From Avipropionibacterium sp050157065 (lineage in GTDB: Bacteria > Actinomycetota > Actinomycetes > Propionibacteriales > Propionibacteriaceae), in assembly GCA_050157065.1 (NCBI GenBank), contig CP189573.1: a stretch of 64,000 nucleotides of DNA. One strand, given 5' to 3'. Position 1 is the stretch's first letter, and each line of letters opens with the position of its first letter. Shown here one piece after another: positions 25,456 to 32,972 of this stretch. The translations under genes were made by a program, and so were the position numbers. Below the pieces are notes generated by a model that was not told the origin of the DNA, ran no database searches, and saw only the letters and a program-made list of their open reading frames with translations.

Positions 25456-25653
25456 TCAGCTGAGCGTCACCGGGACGAGCTCGGGTGCGCGGAACGTCAA
25501 CAGCACCCAGCCGACCATGATCAACAACCACACCCACACCATGATCGTGGCGATGATCAACTCGACCGGTCGACGCCGCGGTTGAGCCGCCACGGGCTGA
25601 TCGGCGGCGCGCCGCGGACGGATCGGCGTGGTGGCGGAGGTCGGGAAGGCCAT
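25456..25653 (-). CDS. Small single-helix membrane protein
   Basis: 65 residues: a basic, Pro/Ala/Arg-rich cytoplasmic part, then one hydrophobic helix (about 35-55, IIATIMVWVWLLIMVGWVLL) and a short tail. It lies immediately after the Lrp-like gene on the same strand; a GTG at 25659 overlapping that stop (GTGA) is an alternative start giving two more residues. No function assigned. Confidence 0.55.
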   Translation of the reverse strand: MAFPTSATTPIRPRRAADQPVAAQPRRRPVELIIATIMVWVWLLIMVGWVLLTFRAPELVPVTLS

Positions 25654-25655
25654 GA

Positions 25656-25931
25656 TCACTCGCCGAGCGAGAACGCGGCCTCGAGGTCGTGGCTGGAGTA
25701 GGTCCGGAAGGCGATGTGGGTGTCGGTGCCCACCACCCCGGGAACCTTGTTGAGGTGATCGGCGACAACCGTGGCGACCCGCTCGTGGTCGCGGACCCGG
25801 ACGATGGCGATCAGGTCGACGTTGCCGGTGACGGAGTAGACCTCGCTCACGCCGTCCAGCGCCGCGATCTCCTCGGCGACCTCGGGGATGCGGGCGACGT
25901 CGGCCTTGAGCAGCACGATTGCGGTGACCAT
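25656..25931 (-). CDS. Stand-alone Lrp/AsnC ligand-binding (RAM) domain protein
   Basis: 91 residues forming a single alpha-beta sandwich of the RAM/AsnC effector-domain type (MVTAIVLLKADVARIPEVAE, then VSEVYSVTGNVDLIAIVRV, then HIAFRTYSSHD). There is no helix-turn-helix, so it should oligomerise and bind an amino acid or other small effector without contacting DNA alone. TAGACT lies 8 nt before the ATG at 25931 (possible leaderless start). It is divergent from the mutarotase-like gene at 25999. Confidence 0.85.
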   Translation of the reverse strand: MVTAIVLLKADVARIPEVAEEIAALDGVSEVYSVTGNVDLIAIVRVRDHERVATVVADHLNKVPGVVGTDTHIAFRTYSSHDLEAAFSLGE

Positions 25932-25998
25932 GACCACGGAGTCTAGTTCTCCGGGCAGTCCCATGGCACCCGACCCGACGCCGCTAACGTCTCCGACC

Positions 25999-26352
25999 AT
26001 GGGTGACGACACCGAACAGCACGATCGACCATCGACCGGGACCGACGAGCAGGTCTGCTTCATCTATCGCCTGCTCCCCGGCGCCGGCCCCGAGTACGAC
26101 CGGCTGCATGCCGAGATCCCGGACGTGATCCGGCAGCGGATCGAGGCCCGGGGCGCCCACGACTACTCGATCTTCCGGCGTGGTGACCTGGTCATCACGG
26201 TGCTGCGCCGTGGCCCCCGACGCGCTGCCGACGACCCGGCCACCGAGGCCGACCAGGCGGCGTGGTCGGCCAGCCTGCGGCCCCTGTTCGAGGCGATCAA
26301 CGACGCCGACGGCAACCCGCTGGTGGCCCATCAGGTGTTCCGACTGGACTGA
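25999..26352 (+). CDS. L-rhamnose mutarotase-like (RhaM family) protein
   Basis: 117 residues. After a polar 18-residue N terminus comes the dimeric alpha/beta-barrel segment CFIYRLLPGAGPEYDRLHAE, followed by IRQRIEARGAHDYSIFRRGD, the pattern of RhaM proteins, which interconvert sugar anomers. No rhamnose catabolic genes are nearby, so the substrate is uncertain. TAACGT lies 8 nt before the ATG. The 3' end overlaps the convergent nuclease gene by 22 bp. Confidence 0.75.
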   Translation: MGDDTEQHDRPSTGTDEQVCFIYRLLPGAGPEYDRLHAEIPDVIRQRIEARGAHDYSIFRRGDLVITVLRRGPRRAADDPATEADQAAWSASLRPLFEAINDADGNPLVAHQVFRLD

Positions 26353-28025
26353 CCCAGCGCGAGTGCGCCCAGGTCGTCGGGGTTGATGGTGGCGTGCAAC
26401 GGCCACTGCCAGTCGCCGAAGATGTCGATGATCCGGGCGGACTCCAGCCAGTCGGCGACCCGCTCGGTCTCCTCGACGGTGCAGGCCGGCATCGGCGGGG
26501 TGGGTGCGGGGACGGTCTCGGCGACCGTGACGGCGGCCCGGGCCACCGCCTGCGGCACCTCGCCGGGCCGCGCCAGCGCCGCCCGGGCGAGCCGGCCGTA
26601 CCTGATCACGTGGATCTCCCAGCCGCGCGCCGACCTGGCCGCCGCGACCACCTCAGGGAGCCGGGCCAGGCTGGCGACCCGGTGGTTGCGCCGGGCCACC
26701 GCGACGGTCGAGCTGAGTCGCAGTCGGATCTGCTCGGCCTCCTCGTACCGCTGCTGGTCGACCAGTCGGCGCAGTCGCTGCTGGACCGCACTGAGCGCGG
26801 GGCGGACGTCGGTGGTCAGCACCCTGCGCAACTCCTCCACGACCCGGCCGTACGTGTCGACGTCGACCGACCCGTCGCAGGGGGACAGGCACCGTCCCAT
26901 CCCGGCCAGCGCACAGGGACTGACCTGCGGCTGCTTCGCCAGCCGCGGCGTGCACCGCCGGACCGGGAAGGCGTCGTGCAGCACCGCCAGCACCGCGTCG
27001 GCGGTCCGCCGGTCACGGACCGGGCCGAAGTAGGTGGCCGCGTCGTCGCGGACGGTCCGGACCACCGACAGTCGCGGGAACGGCTCGTCGGTGATCTTCA
27101 ACCAGTGCAGCCGATGCGGGAACTTCGAGCGCCGGTTGTACGGCGGGGAGTGGGCCGCGATCAGTCGCAGCTCGGTCACCTCGGCCTGCAGCGCGGTCTC
27201 GCACACCACGTACTCCACCCCGCTGGCGAGCCGGACCATCTCGTCCATCCGCCGCCGGGTCTCGGCGGCGGTGAAGTAGCTGCGGACCCGGTTGCGCAGC
27301 GAGGTCGCCTTGCCGACGTACAGCACCCGCCTGCCGTCGGCCAGCGGATCGTCGGCGACGAACCAGTAGACCCCGGGGGCATCGGGCAGGTCGGCGGCCC
27401 AGGTCCGCTTCGCCCGGCGCTGCGGTGAGACCTGCCGGCTGAACTCGACCAGGTCCTCCACGGTGTGCACGCCGAGGTTGCCGACGCGCTCGATCAGCCC
27501 GTGCAGCACGTCGACGGTGGCGCGGGCGTCGTCGAGTGCCCGGTGCGTCGGCGTGGTGGGGCTGTGGAAGTGGGCCGCCAGGGTCGACAGCTTGCAGTTG
27601 GGCACCTCGTCGCGCAGCAGGATCACCCGGGCCAGGGCTGCGGTGTCGAGCACCCGCGGGTTGGGCCAGCGCTGCTGGGCCCCGGCACAGGCCCGCTTCA
27701 GGAAGCCGACGTCGAACCGGGCGTTGTGGGCGACCAGCACCGCGTCGCCGAGGAACTCCAGGAACGACGGCAGCACCGAGCCGATCGTGGGCGCCTCGAC
27801 GACCATCTGGTGGGTGATGCCGGTGAGTACGGTGACCAGGGGTGCGATCGGCCGGCCCGGGTCGACCAGGGTCTGGAACTCGCCGAGCACCCGGCCACCG
27901 CACACCTTGACCGCACCGAACTCGGTGATCGCGTCGTCGGCACCGCTGCCGGTGGTCTCCAGGTCGACGATGCAGAACGTCGTCTCGGCCAGCGAGGTGC
28001 CCAGGTCGGTGAGCGCAGGTTGCAT
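26331..28025 (-). CDS. DEDD 3'-5' exonuclease fused to a UvrC-like GIY-YIG domain
   Basis: 564 residues. N-terminal DnaQ-like DEDDh exonuclease: Asp21/Glu23 in IVDLETTG, HNARFD at 100-105 and HRALDDA at 161-167. A GIY-YIG nuclease domain follows (GVYWFV near 218, YVGKATSLRNRVRSYF near 246), then Cys-containing and UVR-like helices (QQRYEEAEQIRLRL near 434). This fusion is common in actinobacteria and corresponds to M. tuberculosis Rv2191; it is presumed to act in DNA repair or processing. ATG 28025 is preceded by TACGGT at 7 nt, suggesting a leaderless mRNA; the longer open frame upstream runs through the divergent promoter region and is not protein-like. Confidence 0.9.
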   Translation of the reverse strand: MQPALTDLGTSLAETTFCIVDLETTGSGADDAITEFGAVKVCGGRVLGEFQTLVDPGRPIAPLVTVLTGITHQMVVEAPTIGSVLPSFLEFLGDAVLVAHNARFDVGFLKRACAGAQQRWPNPRVLDTAALARVILLRDEVPNCKLSTLAAHFHSPTTPTHRALDDARATVDVLHGLIERVGNLGVHTVEDLVEFSRQVSPQRRAKRTWAADLPDAPGVYWFVADDPLADGRRVLYVGKATSLRNRVRSYFTAAETRRRMDEMVRLASGVEYVVCETALQAEVTELRLIAAHSPPYNRRSKFPHRLHWLKITDEPFPRLSVVRTVRDDAATYFGPVRDRRTADAVLAVLHDAFPVRRCTPRLAKQPQVSPCALAGMGRCLSPCDGSVDVDTYGRVVEELRRVLTTDVRPALSAVQQRLRRLVDQQRYEEAEQIRLRLSSTVAVARRNHRVASLARLPEVVAAARSARGWEIHVIRYGRLARAALARPGEVPQAVARAAVTVAETVPAPTPPMPACTVEETERVADWLESARIIDIFGDWQWPLHATINPDDLGALALGQSSRNT

Positions 28026-28127
28026 GGGAACAACCGTACGAATGTGGGCCGACATTTTCGGGAGGTTCGCGAGGTCGGGCCGTACAGGTGTGCGAAATTG
28101 TCGGTGGCCGCGACCACAGTGGGGGCC

Positions 28128-28397
28128 ATGGACATCACTCACGTTGACTGCGGTACGTGTTCGGTACGGGGCCGCGCCTGCGGCGACTGTGTCGTCACCG
28201 TCCTCCTGGGTCCGCCGGCCGAGGTCGAACTGACCGGGGAGGAACAGGCGGCGATCGACGCGCTGGCGGGCGCCGGGATGGTGCCACCCCTGCGACTTGT
28301 CCGAGGGGTGGATGCCCTGCCGCAACCGGAACTGGTCGATCCGCCGGGTCCGCTGCCGGACCGCGATCCGGGGCACGGCTGGCGCCAGCACGGCTGA
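28128..28397 (+). CDS. Small conserved protein with four N-terminal cysteines
   Basis: 89 residues beginning MDITHVDCGTCSVRGRACGD, then CVVTVLLG: four Cys at positions 8, 11, 18 and 21 could bind a metal or cluster. The rest is acidic and Pro-rich (TGEEQAAIDALAGAGMVPPL). Similar small proteins occur next to NlpC/P60 genes in actinobacteria; the function is not known. It lies just upstream of the c-di-AMP riboswitch transcription unit and is divergent from the DEDD nuclease. Confidence 0.75.
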   Translation: MDITHVDCGTCSVRGRACGDCVVTVLLGPPAEVELTGEEQAAIDALAGAGMVPPLRLVRGVDALPQPELVDPPGPLPDRDPGHGWRQHG

Positions 28398-28478
28398 GCG
28401 CGGGAGGTCCGATCCGGGGCCGGGGTGCGCCGCCCCGGGTCTCGGGGTGGCGGTGGGGGACTCACCCACAGCACCCGG

Positions 28479-28507
28479 TTGCACGTGACCATTTCGTGAC
28501 TTAAGGT
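28479..28507 (+). promoter_or_regulatory. Sigma-70-type promoter of the riboswitch transcript
   Basis: TTGCAC (28479-28484), 17-bp spacer, TAAGGT (28502-28507). Transcription should start near 28514, just upstream of the riboswitch, giving a leader of about 180 nt. Confidence 0.75.
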
Positions 28508-28529
28508 GACTCGCAGTGTCTGGGCTTCT

Positions 28530-28690
28530 TGGTGGTGGAGGGCCGCCGGTCCGGGCACACGTCGAGTCCCCGCAAGGGGAACCGGGGAACCATTCACGTG
28601 GGGTGAATCGCGGCACCGCTGTGTCGTGTAGGGCCACCTTCGGGCCCGAACCCGTCAGCTCACCCGGTAGGCGTACGACTGAAGGGAAGC
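28530..28690 (+). ncRNA. Cyclic di-AMP (ydaO/yuaA) riboswitch
   Basis: The leader contains the conserved ydaO blocks in order: GGGGAACCGGGGAACC, GGGGTGAATC, GTAGGGC, then CCGAACCCGTCAGCT and ACCCGGTAGGCG, ending in GAAGGGAAG close to the GTG at 28693. In actinobacteria this aptamer sits upstream of NlpC/P60 and resuscitation-factor genes and turns them down when c-di-AMP is high. Because the 3' end abuts the ribosome binding region, control could be by transcription attenuation or by translation. Boundaries are approximate. Confidence 0.93.
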
Positions 28691-28692
28691 GC

Positions 28693-29859
28693 GTGATCGC
28701 ACGCAACAGGGAGCCGCGTCTGGCAGGCCTCGGCAAGGCCGCCCGCGGCGTTGTCGTCGGAGCCGCTGCGCTGGCAGTCGTGTTCGCCGCCGGAGCCCCC
28801 GCCCAGGCCGACCCGGACGAGCAGCCGACAACGGTTGCCGAGGCCCGCAAGCAGGTCGACAAGCTGGAGCAGGAGTCCGCGGTCATCGACCAGAAGTACG
28901 TCGACGCACAGGAGCGTCTGAAGGAGGCCGAGCGGCAGCTCGCCACCAAGAAGCGTGACCTCGTCGCCCAGCAGGCCAAGGTGGCCAAGCTCCGCGAGTC
29001 CGTCGCCCGGATCGCGTTGCAGCAGTACCAGAACCGTGGCATCGACCAGACCACCAAGCTGGTCGTCTCCTCCTCGCCCGAGGGCCTGCTCCGTGACCTG
29101 TCGGTGATGGAGCGGGTCAGTGCCAACCAGCGCGTCACCTTGCAGAACTACCAGACCGAGACCGCGAACCTCGGTGACCTGCAGCGCGCCTCCGAGACCG
29201 ACGTCGAGGCGATGACGACGGCCAAGGCCGAGATGACCGAGGCGCGTACCGAGTCCGAGGCCAAGATCGCCGAGGCCAAGAAGATCCTCGCCAAGCTGAC
29301 CGAGGAGGAGCGCCGCCGGATCGAGGAGCAGCGCCGGGCCGAGGCTGCTGCGGCTGCCCGCGCCGCCGAGCAGGCCCGCGAGGAGGCTGCCGCCCGTGCC
29401 ACCCGCAGCGGTGAGCGGTCGAGCCAGTCCACCGAGTCGAACCGGTCCACCGAGTCGAACCAGCAGCAGAAGAAGACCCAGGCCCCGAAGACCGAGACCC
29501 CGGCACCGCCGGCCTCGGGTCGCGGCCAGCAGGCGCTTGCGTTCGCCGCGTCGAAGCTCGGCACCCCGTACCTGTACGGCGGCACCGGCCCGCGCTACGA
29601 CTGCTCCGGGCTCACCCAGGCCGCCTGGCGCTCCGCCGGTGTCAGCATCGGCCGCACCACCGGAGCCCAGCGTGCCAACGCCCGCTACATCTCGCGCAGC
29701 CAGCTGCAGCCCGGCGACCTGGTGTTCTTCTACGGCACCGGCCACGTCGCGCTGTACGTCGGTGGCAACACGATCATCCACTCCCCGCGCACCGGCACAG
29801 TCGTGCGCTACGAGCCGATGAGCAACATGCCGGTGTCGAGCTACGGTCGCGTCGGCTGA
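28693..29859 (+). CDS. Secreted NlpC/P60 (C40) peptidoglycan hydrolase with coiled coil
   Basis: 388 residues. Sec signal peptide (about 1-39, cleavage after AQA), a long coiled coil (about 45-125 and 165-240, Glu/Lys/Ala-rich), a Ser/Thr/Gln/Pro linker (about 240-285), and the C40 domain with catalytic Cys304 (RYDCSGL), His351 (GHVALYVG) and His363. It corresponds to the RipC-like D,L-endopeptidases that cut peptidoglycan stems, and the coiled coil probably docks on an FtsEX-like activator. Expression is controlled by the riboswitch directly upstream. GTG 28693 follows AAGGGAAG. Confidence 0.94.
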   Translation: MIARNREPRLAGLGKAARGVVVGAAALAVVFAAGAPAQADPDEQPTTVAEARKQVDKLEQESAVIDQKYVDAQERLKEAERQLATKKRDLVAQQAKVAKLRESVARIALQQYQNRGIDQTTKLVVSSSPEGLLRDLSVMERVSANQRVTLQNYQTETANLGDLQRASETDVEAMTTAKAEMTEARTESEAKIAEAKKILAKLTEEERRRIEEQRRAEAAAAARAAEQAREEAAARATRSGERSSQSTESNRSTESNQQQKKTQAPKTETPAPPASGRGQQALAFAASKLGTPYLYGGTGPRYDCSGLTQAAWRSAGVSIGRTTGAQRANARYISRSQLQPGDLVFFYGTGHVALYVGGNTIIHSPRTGTVVRYEPMSNMPVSSYGRVG

Positions 29860-29889
29860 ACGGTGCCGAACTGACGCACCCGCACCCGC

Positions 29890-29932
29890 CACGTCAGCCC
29901 CTCCGGCCACCCGGCCGCGAGGGGCTGACGTG
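29890..29932 (+). terminator. Strong hairpin after the NlpC/P60 gene
   Basis: Perfect 14-bp arms CACGTCAGCCCCTC (29890-29903) and GAGGGGCTGACGTG (29919-29932) with a 15-nt GC-rich loop, 31 bp after the stop codon. Confidence 0.8.
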
Positions 29933-29969
29933 TCCCCGGCGGTCCATCCTCACCACCGCCGGGGGCCTC

Positions 29970-31121
29970 GTGGTCGCGGCCCTGGCGGCCCCGGCGCTCG
30001 CCGCCTGTGCCCAACCGGGCGAGCCAACCGCACCCATGACCCGCGACCAGGCCGCGACGCTGGTGGCCGCCTGGGCCACGGCGGTCACCGACCGGGACGC
30101 CGCCGCCCACGACCGCATCTGGGCCGACGGAACGGGCATCGCCCCCGACGCGCTGCGGGACAACTTGTTCGCGCTGCCGCTGGCCGAGTTCGCCGCGACG
30201 CCGGCACCTGAGGACCCGCACCCCGGCGGGATCGACGTCGACGTCACCTGGCGCCTCGACCACGAGTCGGTCGCCGCCCGGCACCGGCTGCGCCTCGCCA
30301 CCACCGCCGGCACCGCCGCGGAACCGAAGCTGGCCACGCTGCGCACACCGCCGGGCGAGGTCGACCTGCTGACACCCCAGTGGTACGAGGAACGGCTCAC
30401 CGTCGAGCGGTCCGACCACGTGGTCGTACTGGCCGGCCGCGACCAGGCGCCGACCCGGTGGCACGCCGTCCTGGAGCCGGCCCTGGCCGTGGCCGGGATG
30501 CGGGTCGGCCGTGACGTCGGCACGGTGACGGTGCAGGCGCCGGCCACCGAGGCCGTGCTGGCCCAGCTGATCGGGGCCGAGCTCGGGCCCGACGCCACGT
30601 GGGCCGCGTTGTGCCGCCCGGTGGGCCGGGGGAGTCCGGCGCCGGTCCGGTTGCTCCTCCATCCGGTCCGCGCCGGCGCCATGACCGACCCCGAACGGGC
30701 CGCACTGATGCGCCACGAGGCCGTCCACCTGCTCACCGACAGCCCCAGGTCATCGCTGCCGATGTGGGTGGAGGAGGGCTACGCCGAGGCCGTGACCTGG
30801 GCCGACGACGACGCCGGCGGGTGGCGGCAGGCCGAACCGCTGCTGGCCGAGCTCGCCGCCGGTGGGCCGCCGGACTGGCCGCCGACCGACGGCGAGTTCG
30901 GCGGGTCGGCCGCGGCCCGGGCGTACGCGCTGGCCTGGTCCGGCTGCCGCTGGCTGCTCGAGGTCGCCGGCTGGCCGGAGCTGCGCCGCTGGTACGACCT
31001 GCAGGCCCCCGTCGACGGCACCGCCGGGATTGACGAGATCGCAGCCCTGCAACAGGTGTACGACATCACCGACGCCCAGCGGCGGGAGCGCTGGGCGGCT
31101 TGGTTGGGTGAGCGCACCTGA
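29970..31121 (+). CDS. Probable lipoprotein with a metallopeptidase-like C-terminal region
   Basis: 383 residues from GTG 29970, but the start is uncertain. The visible N terminus (MVAALAAPALAAC) is only the end of a lipoprotein signal; reading the same frame upstream gives RRSILTTAGGLVVAALAAPA, a complete signal, yet no ATG, GTG or TTG opens it (only CTG at 29925). The body has an NTF2-like helical region (about 25-90) and a C-terminal part with MRHEAVHLL (an HExxH-like HEAVH) followed by PMWVEEGYAEAV, the gluzincin pattern of DUF4157/M1-like peptidases. It overlaps pimB by TGATG. Corresponds in position to Rv2189c. Confidence 0.7.
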   Translation: MVAALAAPALAACAQPGEPTAPMTRDQAATLVAAWATAVTDRDAAAHDRIWADGTGIAPDALRDNLFALPLAEFAATPAPEDPHPGGIDVDVTWRLDHESVAARHRLRLATTAGTAAEPKLATLRTPPGEVDLLTPQWYEERLTVERSDHVVVLAGRDQAPTRWHAVLEPALAVAGMRVGRDVGTVTVQAPATEAVLAQLIGAELGPDATWAALCRPVGRGSPAPVRLLLHPVRAGAMTDPERAALMRHEAVHLLTDSPRSSLPMWVEEGYAEAVTWADDDAGGWRQAEPLLAELAAGGPPDWPPTDGEFGGSAAARAYALAWSGCRWLLEVAGWPELRRWYDLQAPVDGTAGIDEIAALQQVYDITDAQRRERWAAWLGERT

Positions 31122-32251
31122 TGTCGACCCTGGTGATCAGCAACGACTTCCCGCCGCGGACCGGCGGCATCGAGAGCTTCGTGGCGACCGCCTGCGAGCT
31201 GCTCGACGACGACGTCGTCGTGCTCACCTCCAGCGAGCCCGGTGATCGGGCGTACGACAACGGCCGCCGTCACCCGGTGCACCGGCTGCCCTGGCGGACC
31301 CTGCTGCCGACCCGCCGGGTCGCCGCGGCCGCGACCGAACTGCTCCGCAGCCACGGCCTGCGGCGGGTGCTCTTCGGGGCGGCGGCTCCGCTGGCGCTGC
31401 TCACCCCCGCACTGCGTGACGCCGGGGCCGAACGAGTGGTCGCGCTCAGCCACGGCCACGAGGTGTGGTGGAGTGCCACCCCCGGCTTCGCGGGCCGGAT
31501 CCGGCGGATCGGTGCCACGGTCGACGCGCTGGGCCACATCTCCGACTTCACCGGGGCCCGGATCGCCGCCGCACTCGACCCGGCCGACCGTGCCAAGCTG
31601 GTCCGACTGCCGCCGCCGGTCGACCTGGCCCGGTTCCGACCCGACGCCGCGCCCACCGCCAGCCACCGCGACGGCACGGTCCGCGTGCTCGCCGCCGGCC
31701 GCTTCGTCCCCCGCAAGGGATGGCAGGTGCTGCTGCAGGCGTGGCGGGGTGTACTCGCCCAACTGGCCCGGCAACCCGATGCGCCGCCGGTCCGACTCGA
31801 CCTGGTCGGCACCGGCCCGCTCGCCGGCCGACTCCGGGCGCGGGCCGCCGGCTTCCCGCCCGGCACCGTCGCCGTCCACGACGCCGTACCGCACGATGCC
31901 ATGCCGGCCCTGCTGGCCGCGGCCGACGTCTTCGCGCTGCCCGTGCGGACGCCGTTCCCACGCATCCAGCCCGAAGGGCTCGGCCTCACCTTCGTCGAGG
32001 CGGCCGCGTGTGGGCTGCCGGTGCTCGTCGGGGAGAGTGGCGGCGCCCCCGAAACGGTGGTCGACGGTGAATCCGGGTACCAGCTCGACCCCGACGACGC
32101 GACGGCCTGGTGTCGTCGCCTCGTGGAGTTGATCCGCGACCCCGGGCGTCGAGTGGCGATGGGGAAGCGTGGCCGCCGACTGGCCGCCGACCGGTTCGCC
32201 GCGACCGCTGTCCGTACCACCCTCCGTACCGCACTGGAGCTGCGACGATGA
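31121..32251 (+). CDS. pimB: GT4 glycosyltransferase, PimB'-like mannosyltransferase
   Basis: 376 residues, GT-B fold. N-terminal signature LVISNDFPPRTGGIESF; LFGAAAPLALLTPALR; SHGHEVWW; and the C-terminal donor site AAGRFVPRKG, then EGLGLTFVEAAACGLPVLVG with the E-x7-E pattern. PimB' adds the second mannose (GDP-Man) to phosphatidylinositol mannoside at the cytoplasmic face of the membrane, an early step towards lipomannan. The similarity in motifs and position (next to NlpC/P60 and SRPBCC genes) to mycobacterial PimB' supports this; a different mannosyl acceptor remains possible. Confidence 0.87.
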   Translation: MSTLVISNDFPPRTGGIESFVATACELLDDDVVVLTSSEPGDRAYDNGRRHPVHRLPWRTLLPTRRVAAAATELLRSHGLRRVLFGAAAPLALLTPALRDAGAERVVALSHGHEVWWSATPGFAGRIRRIGATVDALGHISDFTGARIAAALDPADRAKLVRLPPPVDLARFRPDAAPTASHRDGTVRVLAAGRFVPRKGWQVLLQAWRGVLAQLARQPDAPPVRLDLVGTGPLAGRLRARAAGFPPGTVAVHDAVPHDAMPALLAAADVFALPVRTPFPRIQPEGLGLTFVEAAACGLPVLVGESGGAPETVVDGESGYQLDPDDATAWCRRLVELIRDPGRRVAMGKRGRRLAADRFAATAVRTTLRTALELRR

Positions 32252-32703
32252 TGTCAGGCATGGAGTCGGGACCCGGCTGGGGTGCGATGGTCGACGAGCA
32301 CGTCGAAGGCGTCGAACTGCTGATCCGTGCCCCGGCGGCGGTGATCAGCCGCCGCTTGGCCGACGGGTTCCCGGGCCGGGTGGCCGCGCTCGGTGTTCGG
32401 CTGCACCGTTACGAGGATCGTGGTGCGGAGGGCGGCCGGTACGTGCTGACCGGACTGCTGGTCGGCACCGGTGAGTGGTGGCTGGAGACGCTGCCGCCGT
32501 CGGCGGCCACGCCGGACGAACCGGCGGTGGTGGTCCACGCCTGGTTCCGGGGACGCGCCACGCGGAACGGTCGGGGCGATCCCGTACGGCACTGGCCCGG
32601 CCTGCTCGGGTGGCCGGGGCGACGCCGTACCACCCTGACCGTCCGGGCGACGGCGCGCCGTTTTCGGCAGCTGCTGTTCCAGCTCCGACGCGAGCTTTCG
32701 TGA
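32248..32703 (+). CDS. SRPBCC-fold (polyketide cyclase/START-like) protein
   Basis: 151 residues with the pattern of a small helix-grip protein: strand ELLIRAPAAVISRRLADGF, then a series of strands (GRYVLTGLLVGTGEWWLETL, PAVVVHAWFRGRA) and a C-terminal basic helix (TARRFRQLLFQLRREL). Such proteins bind hydrophobic ligands. The start overlaps the pimB stop (ATGA), so both are in the envelope operon; the position matches the Rv2185c-type genes near mycobacterial pimB. Ligand unknown. Confidence 0.7.
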   Translation: MMSGMESGPGWGAMVDEHVEGVELLIRAPAAVISRRLADGFPGRVAALGVRLHRYEDRGAEGGRYVLTGLLVGTGEWWLETLPPSAATPDEPAVVVHAWFRGRATRNGRGDPVRHWPGLLGWPGRRRTTLTVRATARRFRQLLFQLRRELS

Positions 32704-32731
32704 GACGCCGTCTCGCCATGAGGGCAAAGAT

Positions 32732-32760
32732 TTGTGCCGGGCCGTCCGGTGAGGTAGAAA
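32732..32760 (+). promoter_or_regulatory. Promoter of the sulfate-assimilation operon
   Basis: TTGTGC (32732-32737), exactly 17 bp, TAGAAA (32755-32760). The expected transcription start falls on or next to the ATG at 32768, so the leader peptide would be translated from a leaderless mRNA. Confidence 0.75.
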
Positions 32761-32767
32761 TTTCAAC

Positions 32768-32857
32768 ATGTTCGTCGACCGCAGCCTGCTCAGCGTGACC
32801 CGTCGTCACGTTGACTTCCAGCGTGTCGACAGTGACCTCATGTGCCGAGTCTGCTGA
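32768..32857 (+). CDS. Cysteine-type leader peptide of the sulfur operon
   Basis: 29 codons ending RRHVDFQRVDSDLMCRVC-stop. The RxxVDxxRVxS...CR pattern matches the short 'putative leader peptide' family found upstream of sulfite reductase and other sulfur genes in Streptomyces and relatives, and the Cys codons (26 and 29) at the very end fit cysteine-responsive attenuation, as shown for leaderless Cys-containing sORFs in mycobacteria. ATG 32768 is 7 nt after the -10 box. The 115 nt between its stop and sir contain several short GC-rich inverted repeats that could alternate with ribosome position. Confidence 0.8.
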   Translation: MFVDRSLLSVTRRHVDFQRVDSDLMCRVC

Positions 32858-32972
32858 TTCGGCGCGTCTGACCCTGAAACCTGTCCGGGCGCGTGTCGTC
32901 CGGATGTCCAGCTGAGCCTGTGACCACCGGGTCGACCCGCGCCTCCCTTCCGAGCATCGAGGCACTCTCACC

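Noticed and set aside
28026..29138. Extended N terminus of the DEDD nuclease
   Set aside because: It would run antisense through the 4-Cys protein, riboswitch and NlpC/P60 gene; DEDD motif spacing fits the start at 28025.
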